From an uncultured Mycoplasmatota bacterium (lineage in GTDB: Bacteria > Bacillota_I > Bacilli_A > RF39 > UBA660): 48,008 nucleotides of DNA. Shown piece by piece: positions 42,752-48,008 of this stretch. The notes beneath the pieces are model-generated. The model was given only the letters and a program-made list of their open reading frames with translations, was not told the DNA's origin and did no database searches. Positions within the stretch are counted from its first letter, which is position 1. Every line of letters starts with the position of its first letter. The stretch lies in NCBI GenBank assembly GCA_947646095.1, contig CANSFI010000014.1, positions 1 through 48,008 on the forward strand, read 5' to 3'. Made by a program: the position numbers and the translations under genes.

Positions 42752-44788
42752 TTAGTTTGTTGGACAAGACTCATTTTTTACTTCAAAATTAATACCTATA
42801 GATAAACCATATGTATCATTTATGCTTTCATCTTCAAGCTTTTTAGCAACATAATTTCCTATTAGAGTATCTAATTTATCATTATCTACCCATTTCCAAA
42901 AGATTACAATTTGCATTTCATCTTCTGGTTCTAGTTCTATTTTATTAAGTGGTAATTGTGCTTTAAAACTATTATCTGCTATTTTTATAGTTCCTGGGTT
43001 TGTATTTAAAATCCAATATTCTTCTGCATTTTCACCAGAACCCATTTTACCATAACATGCTTCCCACTCTGATTCAGGAGTTGAATATTTAATCATATAA
43101 CCCATATTCAAACATCCTTCTTTTACACAAACAGTATCTTCTTTTAAAGTTATACTATCCATAATAATTTTACTAGAACTTTCATTTGTTAAATTCATTG
43201 TATACATTCCAGATACTCCTGGATAAATTACTTTATCTTCTTTATATTTTTGATAATATTCTTCATTATGAAATAGTGGAATATCTTTAACCCATAAAGT
43301 TTTAGTTAATTTTAATTCTGAAATTGGATTTGCTTTAGTATCATAGATTGCATACAAATTCAAATTATTTTCTAATTCACTAATTATTTCGTCACCATTA
43401 TATTCAACTTTTCCATTAAGAGTGGTACTATAACCCATAAATTTATAATATACACAATCCTTTTCACTAATTTTATAAGGTTTATCATATTCAGATAAAT
43501 CTAACTTATCGTCATTTGATAATTCAAATTCATAAAGTTTTGTAAATTCATTAAACATTCCATCAACTGCATCAATTGTAACAATATATTTTTCTCCTAC
43601 TTTAATTTCAATATTGAAATCTGCTACATTTTTGCCAAGAGCTTGAGCAGAAACATGTATAGTAGATGTTCCAATTGAATTAGCAATTATTTTAAATGGA
43701 AGAGATGATGGTTCATTAAATTCGCCTGTATATTCTATTTCTATATTACCTCCATCGTTGTTACCATCAACAGCAAGAGTTAGACAGAATTTTTTATCTG
43801 TTGAACAGATAACTAAGTTCTTTTTACCATTTGTTGTTATTTCAACTTTTTGATTATCGAATAAATTAGTGTTTAATATAATACTTCTTTCACCATGACC
43901 ATCTACAAAACTCATACTATATTTTTTTTGTTGAGATGTAACTTGATATTTTTTTTCTTCAGGATTATTTCCTGTATTGTTACCACCACTATTTCCACCA
44001 TTATTATTTGGTTTATTAGGATTATTGGTAGTATTATCTTCGTTTTTATTAATAACACTTAAATTATATGTAGCCCTATATTCTTTACCATTATAAGTAA
44101 CAGAAAGTGTTATAGTAGCATTGCCTGGCTTTAATCCAGTTATATAAAGTTTCCCATCACGAGCTGTTGCTGTTGCTACACTGTTATCGCTTGATGTTAC
44201 TTTAACTTCGCCACTAAGACCTATTAAACTATAATTAACTACAACTTGATTTCCATATTTTAAATTTATTGTTCCTCCATTACTAGATAAAGCAATAGAT
44301 TTTTTAGAATCAGTGATAGTAACTGTTGTTGTAGCTTCATATATTTTTCCATTTGCAGTTGTTTGCAATGTAACTTTTACTTTCCCAACTGCTTTAGGAT
44401 TTATAACAACATATCCATCTTTAACATAACAAGTAGCAATGCTTGCATCACTAGTTGAACAAGTAAATTTGCTAGGTCTTATTTTGCTATAAGAATAACT
44501 AATCTTTCCATCTACATCACTTAAAGACATTTCGAAATTACTAACATCAAATTTCAATTCCTTATTTGAAATAACTTCCATATCATTAGTATCATCATCA
44601 ATAGGATAATCATCTTCGTTTTTAAAAATATTATTAATACTATCTGATAAAGAGGATCCAATTTGTCCTAGTAATTTAGATGTACAACTACAACTAGTAA
44701 TTAATAAAAGAAGTACACTAATTATTATAATCAAAATAACAATTTTTTCACTTTGATTTTTTTCTTCTTTATTTGAATAATTTTCCAC
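42752..44788 (-). CDS. Surface (lipo)protein with Ig-like and InlB-type repeats
   Basis: 678 residues from a GTG start (SD AAAGGG). A membrane segment (about 19-33) ends LLLITSCSC, which could be a lipobox. Two BIG2-like beta domains (about 75-160 and 165-245: SDASIATCYVKDGYVVINPKAVGKVKVTLQT and SDNSVATATARDGKLYITGLKPGNATITLSVTY), a Asn/Gly/Pro linker (about 250-275), a third region, an InlB B-repeat-like segment (YYKFMGYSTTLNGKVEYNGDE), and a TasA-like C-terminal domain (PGVSGMYTMNLTNESSSKIIMD) follow. Probably an extracellular anchor or adhesin for the fibres. It lies after paired hairpins that separate it from tasA. Confidence 0.78.
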   Translation of the reverse strand: MENYSNKEEKNQSEKIVILIIIISVLLLLITSCSCTSKLLGQIGSSLSDSINNIFKNEDDYPIDDDTNDMEVISNKELKFDVSNFEMSLSDVDGKISYSYSKIRPSKFTCSTSDASIATCYVKDGYVVINPKAVGKVKVTLQTTANGKIYEATTTVTITDSKKSIALSSNGGTINLKYGNQVVVNYSLIGLSGEVKVTSSDNSVATATARDGKLYITGLKPGNATITLSVTYNGKEYRATYNLSVINKNEDNTTNNPNKPNNNGGNSGGNNTGNNPEEKKYQVTSQQKKYSMSFVDGHGERSIILNTNLFDNQKVEITTNGKKNLVICSTDKKFCLTLAVDGNNDGGNIEIEYTGEFNEPSSLPFKIIANSIGTSTIHVSAQALGKNVADFNIEIKVGEKYIVTIDAVDGMFNEFTKLYEFELSNDDKLDLSEYDKPYKISEKDCVYYKFMGYSTTLNGKVEYNGDEIISELENNLNLYAIYDTKANPISELKLTKTLWVKDIPLFHNEEYYQKYKEDKVIYPGVSGMYTMNLTNESSSKIIMDSITLKEDTVCVKEGCLNMGYMIKYSTPESEWEACYGKMGSGENAEEYWILNTNPGTIKIADNSFKAQLPLNKIELEPEDEMQIVIFWKWVDNDKLDTLIGNYVAKKLEDESINDTYGLSIGINFEVKNESCPTN

Positions 44789-44821
44789 ACCCTTTACCCC
44801 TTTCTTAATTCACTATTTAAT

Positions 44822-44876
44822 TTCCTAATAAACCTACGAAATTCATAGGCTTATTAGGAAGTTAAATAACTTCCTT
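44822..44876 (-). promoter_or_regulatory. Two overlapping intercistronic hairpins after tasA
   Basis: In minus-strand RNA a stem of about 18 bp pairs 44822-44839 with 44843-44860. Two of its pairs are G-U in this RNA but would be A-C mismatches in the plus strand, pointing to selection on the minus-strand transcript. A second stem, AGGAAGTTA/TAACTTCCT (44856-44864 with 44867-44875), shares about five bases with it, so only one can form. No T run follows. It probably stabilises tasA mRNA or tunes downstream expression. Confidence 0.65.
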
Positions 44877-45679
44877 TTATTAAGCTATTAATTATGCTCC
44901 TGTTGTAGTAGTTGCAGCATCTCTAGTTTGTTCAGCTCTGATTGTAATTTTTAAGTTAATTAAATGATCTTCAGCACTTTTTCCAAGTTCTGTATCTTGT
45001 GTATCATTTCCATTGAAGTCCCATTTCCAATAAATTGTATATGATGGTACATTTACTTTTCCTGGTGCATATACTGTATCACTTTCTCCTGAATATAAGT
45101 CTGCTAATGCTTCTTTTAATTCAGTGAATGTTAATAAATTTTCATTTGCGATTGTATCAATATCTTCGCTATCATTTGTTGATAAATAGAATCTCATTGG
45201 ATCGTATGTTTCTGTTTTTGTTACTCCATCTTCTACAAATGAATATTCTGTTGTTACATTATTATCTCCACTTACTATTAAGTTAATTCTATAGTTTGTT
45301 TCAATTTCTCCTGTTAAGGCAAATGTATATTGTCCTTTTGTTCCTGGTGCTACTACTCTTTTTCCATTTAATGATTTTACTACTTCTTTATTTGTTTGAT
45401 CATTCATTACATAATCGTATGATTCTTGGAATAAATTGAATGTTTTTTCTGTATCTTCTGTTAATCCAATTTCCCATTTTGCTACTCTTGCTTCATCTGC
45501 AAGATCAATTTCTGATACATATTTTGCATATGTTCCACTTACTGAATAGCTAGTAACTACTACTGCCATTGCTAATACTCCTAAAAATGTCATTCCTTTT
45601 TTCATAATTTTTCCTCCCACATTTTATTTTATTTTTTTTATTCTTTCTATGTAAATCTCTTTCGAGTATTTACCACATT
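44875..45679 (-). repeat. Tandem duplication unit, downstream copy
   Basis: Contains tasA copy 2, its leader and the last about ten bases of the SipW1 gene (AATGTGGTAA), which here is a non-coding stump. By eye it is identical to the unit at 45683-46490 except for a small difference at the 3' end of the gene, a 3-nt indel plus a few changes in the Thr codons. Confidence 0.9.
44892..45605 (-). CDS. TasA/CalY-like fibre protein, copy 2
   Basis: 237 residues from ATG 45605; the in-frame GTG at 45620 belongs to the Shine-Dalgarno (GGGAGGA). Signal peptide MKKGMTFLGVLAMAVVVTSYSVSGTYA precedes KYVSEIDLADEARVAKWEIGL, the TasA-type mature start, followed by a beta-rich domain (GTKGQYTFALTGEIETNYRINLIVSGDNN; YTIYWKWDFNGNDTQDTELGK) ending ITIRAEQTRDAATTTTGA. 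Bacillus TasA forms biofilm fibres after SipW processing. The neighbouring SipW genes support the same here. Confidence 0.88.
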   Translation of the reverse strand: MKKGMTFLGVLAMAVVVTSYSVSGTYAKYVSEIDLADEARVAKWEIGLTEDTEKTFNLFQESYDYVMNDQTNKEVVKSLNGKRVVAPGTKGQYTFALTGEIETNYRINLIVSGDNNVTTEYSFVEDGVTKTETYDPMRFYLSTNDSEDIDTIANENLLTFTELKEALADLYSGESDTVYAPGKVNVPSYTIYWKWDFNGNDTQDTELGKSAEDHLINLKITIRAEQTRDAATTTTGA

Positions 45680-45682
45680 TAT

Positions 45683-46490
45683 TTTTATTAAGCTATTAAT
45701 TATGCTCCTAGAGTTGTTGTAGTTGCAGCATCTCTAGTTTGTTCAGCTCTGATTGTAATTTTTAAGTTAATTAAATGATCTTCAGCACTTTTTCCAAGTT
45801 CTGTATCTTGTGTATCATTTCCATTGAAGTCCCATTTCCAATAAATTGTATATGATGGTACATTTACTTTTCCTGGTGCATATACTGTATCACTTTCTCC
45901 TGAATATAAGTCTGCTAATGCTTCTTTTAATTCAGTGAATGTTAATAAATTTTCATTTGCGATTGTATCAATATCTTCGCTATCATTTGTTGATAAATAG
46001 AATCTCATTGGATCGTATGTTTCTGTTTTTGTTACTCCATCTTCTACAAATGAATATTCTGTTGTTACATTATTATCTCCACTTACTATTAAGTTAATTC
46101 TATAGTTTGTTTCAATTTCTCCTGTTAAGGCAAATGTATATTGTCCTTTTGTTCCTGGTGCTACTACTCTTTTTCCATTTAATGATTTTACTACTTCTTT
46201 ATTTGTTTGATCATTCATTACATAATCGTATGATTCTTGGAATAAATTGAATGTTTTTTCTGTATCTTCTGTTAATCCAATTTCCCATTTTGCTACTCTT
46301 GCTTCATCTGCAAGATCAATTTCTGATACATATTTTGCATATGTTCCACTTACTGAATAGCTAGTAACTACTACTGCCATTGCTAATACTCCTAAAAATG
46401 TCATTCCTTTTTTCATAATTTTTCCTCCCACATTTTATTTTATTTTTTTTATTCTTTCTATGTAAATCTCTTTCGAGTATTTACCACATT
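45683..46490 (-). repeat. Tandem duplication unit, upstream copy
   Basis: The first unit in transcription order. It starts in the last codons of SipW1 (LMW-stop), so the breakpoint lies inside that gene's end. The two units are about 811 bp long and abut directly. Confidence 0.9.
45700..46416 (-). CDS. TasA/CalY-like fibre protein, copy 1
   Basis: 238 residues from ATG 46416. Same sequence as copy 2 except for one extra residue at the very end (TTTTLGA instead of TTTTGA). The strong AGGAGG-like Shine-Dalgarno and the duplicated dose fit an abundant structural subunit. It lies 64 nt after SipW1. The two genes have no terminator between them and are probably one transcript. Confidence 0.88.
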   Translation of the reverse strand: MKKGMTFLGVLAMAVVVTSYSVSGTYAKYVSEIDLADEARVAKWEIGLTEDTEKTFNLFQESYDYVMNDQTNKEVVKSLNGKRVVAPGTKGQYTFALTGEIETNYRINLIVSGDNNVTTEYSFVEDGVTKTETYDPMRFYLSTNDSEDIDTIANENLLTFTELKEALADLYSGESDTVYAPGKVNVPSYTIYWKWDFNGNDTQDTELGKSAEDHLINLKITIRAEQTRDAATTTTLGA

Positions 46491-47344
46491 AATTCATCAT
46501 CAGAATCATTATTTTTTTCTTCTTCTCTAGAGAGTAATAATTCTAATATTTCTTCTTTTGTAAAGCCTCTATCTTGTAGTGCTTTAACTACTCTGATATC
46601 TATATTTGGTCTAGGTTTTGGTCTTGGTTGTTCTTCTTGATATCTAATTTCTTCTCTATTTTGTATTTCGTGTTGTCTTTGAATTTCTTGCTGTCTTTGT
46701 AATTCATTTTGTTTTTCTAGTTCATGTTCCTTTAACATTTGTTCTTTTTGTTGTGTTTCTTGTTCTTTTAACATTTTGTATTTTAAGAATTCTTCTCTTT
46801 CAAGATCTTTATCTTTTTTCATTGAAATCATAAATCCTATAACAAATAGAACAGTTATTATGAGTGCTAACGCGAGTATAGTAGTTGGTTCTGATAAACT
46901 TTTCATTATTGAACCAAATCCAGAAATACGTCCAACGTATATTCCCTCAACATCTTCAAGACTAACTAAATTGTGATCTTGTGTGCTGTTATTGTCACCT
47001 TTTGTAATAAATTGTGTATGTCCATTATTTTCAACTATATCAATAATTCTATGTGTTGTAACAGTATTTTCAGCATCTCTAAAGGCTATTATATCTTTTA
47101 CTTTCAAAGTTGTTGGATCAACTTTTTTTGTTATAATTAAATCTCCTTTATGAATTTTACCTTCCATTGATCCTGAAAGAACAATGAATGGTTTATATCC
47201 AAAAACACTTGGTACTTTATCTTTATTTGTTTTTGATTGAAATATAATGTATATGTTAGCAATCAATATAGGAACTAATATGATACTTGCTATTATAACT
47301 AGCCAACTACTAAATGATTTATACCATTTTTTACCCTTTTTCAT
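46481..47344 (-). CDS. sipW: SipW-type signal peptidase with Gln/Glu-rich tail, copy 1
   Basis: 287 residues from ATG 47344; in-frame upstream GTG codons lie in the Shine-Dalgarno region. N-terminal membrane helix (about 12-33), SGSMEGKIHKGD with the catalytic Ser, VTTHRIIDI with the catalytic His, TKGDNNSTQDHN, and a second membrane helix (about 155-175). Unusually a cytoplasmic tail of about 110 residues follows: a Gln/Glu coiled coil (QQKEQMLKEHELEKQNELQ), a PRPKPRP linker, and a short helical hairpin IRVVKALQDRGFTKEEILELLL, resembling the SHOCT-like terminal helices. It is upstream of and presumably processes TasA. Confidence 0.88.
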   Translation of the reverse strand: MKKGKKWYKSFSSWLVIIASIILVPILIANIYIIFQSKTNKDKVPSVFGYKPFIVLSGSMEGKIHKGDLIITKKVDPTTLKVKDIIAFRDAENTVTTHRIIDIVENNGHTQFITKGDNNSTQDHNLVSLEDVEGIYVGRISGFGSIMKSLSEPTTILALALIITVLFVIGFMISMKKDKDLEREEFLKYKMLKEQETQQKEQMLKEHELEKQNELQRQQEIQRQHEIQNREEIRYQEEQPRPKPRPNIDIRVVKALQDRGFTKEEILELLLSREEEKNNDSDDELMW

Positions 47345-47368
47345 TCTTATCACTCTCACTTGTTTATT

Positions 47369-48008
47369 TTAACAATTTCCGTTATTACTAACATTACGTA
47401 TTTTTACTAATTTTTTTGGTTTTTCATTGAAGGATACTGTAATATTATCAATATCACTAAAATCCATTTGCATTGAATTTTCACTAGTTTCATTAATAAA
47501 TGTTACTTGTGGCCCCCACTTAGTTGATCCACATGCTGGACATACATATTGTTCTGCTTTGTCTGGTGAGGCATATTCATTAATTTTTCCAGTTGGTCTC
47601 CAATTATGTTCTACATTATAACTATAACTATAACCACATGAACATGTTACTGTAAATTTATGACAATATACATCCCCTTCTATTTTTGATATGGATTCAG
47701 TTAAATTGTGTGTATGAACCACCTTGTTGTGAAGACACCCTGGACATTGTGCATAAACTGTTACTCCATCATTTGCTGTTGTTGTTGGTCCACTGTAATC
47801 ACAGTTCCCTGGAACTGATGGTGCTGCTGTAGTATAACCACATCCATTAGTACATGATTGTTCTCTAGCGAAAGAGTGTTGATCATTTCCTATATATTGT
47901 GGTATTCCTACATTATATGGAGTACCAAGATTGTGTCCTCTTGTATCAGTATGTCCACAAGTGTTACAATTTCTTCCTTCACCAGCATCACCAAGTGATA
48001 CCCAATTA
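47369..48008 (-). CDS. Partial Cys-rich (zinc-ribbon-like) protein upstream of sipW
   Basis: The frame is open from the right window edge (first full codon at 48007) to the stop at 47369, about 212 residues of the C-terminal part, so an apparent GTG start at 47722 is internal. It contains repeated Cys pairs: CNTCGHTDTRGHNLG, CTNGCGY, CPGCLHNK, CSCGYSYSYN and CPACGSTKWGP. Such CxxC pairs with nearby His suggest several small zinc ribbons or disulfide loops. The N-terminus, and hence any signal peptide, is outside the window. It precedes sipW by 24 nt in the same operon. Confidence 0.7.
   Translation of the reverse strand, partial: NWVSLGDAGEGRNCNTCGHTDTRGHNLGTPYNVGIPQYIGNDQHSFAREQSCTNGCGYTTAAPSVPGNCDYSGPTTTANDGVTVYAQCPGCLHNKVVHTHNLTESISKIEGDVYCHKFTVTCSCGYSYSYNVEHNWRPTGKINEYASPDKAEQYVCPACGSTKWGPQVTFINETSENSMQMDFSDIDNITVSFNEKPKKLVKIRNVSNNGNC

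Noticed and set aside
44822-44876. Simple Rho-independent terminator after tasA
   Set aside because: Neither hairpin is followed by a T run on the minus strand, so it is annotated as an intercistronic regulatory structure instead.
47369-47722. A 117-residue protein starting at GTG 47722
   Set aside because: The frame stays open upstream to the window edge with the same Cys-pair pattern, so the GTG is internal to a larger partial gene.

Overview
The window comes from a very AT-rich, low-GC Firmicute-type genome. UGA is a stop and UGG encodes Trp, so the mycoplasma code is excluded. Gene order (ruvA-ruvB-queA, priA-fmt, mrnC-rlmB-sigH, rimM-trmD-rplS-lepB-rbgA) and the SipW/TasA-type surface operon suggest an uncultured Bacilli/RF39-like or Erysipelotrichia-like gut lineage. 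That taxonomic placement is inference.

Layout: 1-134 holds two tRNAs (Ile-GAU partial, Glu-UUC). 199-4068 (minus) is ftsY, a small membrane protein, ylxM, a HerA-like ATPase and a DUF308 membrane protein. 4497-6176 (plus) is RNase J, converging on an orphan prepilin-like protein. 7395-20642 (minus) is housekeeping: miaA, a HExxH protein, a CofE-like ligase, queA, ruvBA, fmt, priA, a SigH-type sigma factor, rlmB, mrnC and rbgA (ylqF). 32882-36177 (minus) continues the same conserved order with lepB, rplS, trmD, rimM and a SpoU methylase. 36284-39729 holds an SDR reductase, a YnbB-like PLP enzyme, a membrane-anchored unknown and a PrsW-like protease. 39901-48008 (minus) is a TasA/SipW-like surface fibre operon with two signal peptidases, a near-perfect tandem tasA duplication, an Ig/InlB-repeat lipoprotein and a partial zinc-ribbon protein.

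The most unusual part is 20.6-32.9 kb, about 12 kb inserted between lepB and rbgA, neighbours in many Firmicutes. It is a tandem array of cassettes all oriented with rbgA. Each cassette begins (minus strand) with a conserved leader of about 150-190 bp. Intact ones continue with a RhuM/BRO-N/DUF1016-type gene, a small DUF6870-like gene and a variable cargo gene (dCMP deaminase, YdcF-like, two unknowns, GNAT acetyltransferase). Each ends with a Shine-Dalgarno, an ATG and a short N-terminal coding stretch ending in Ile-Asn-Trp. At the left end this stretch is fused in frame to the conserved YPGHMAK of RbgA, so the element supplies a new start for an essential GTPase gene. At every internal junction the same start runs into the next leader and stops, leaving an abandoned rbgA start as a mini-ORF of 16-31 codons. 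The array therefore looks like successive integrations into the 5' end of rbgA, newest next to rbgA, with lesions accumulating away from it. No recombinase is encoded here, so mobilisation in trans is inferred. I know of no description of this system, but no search was run.
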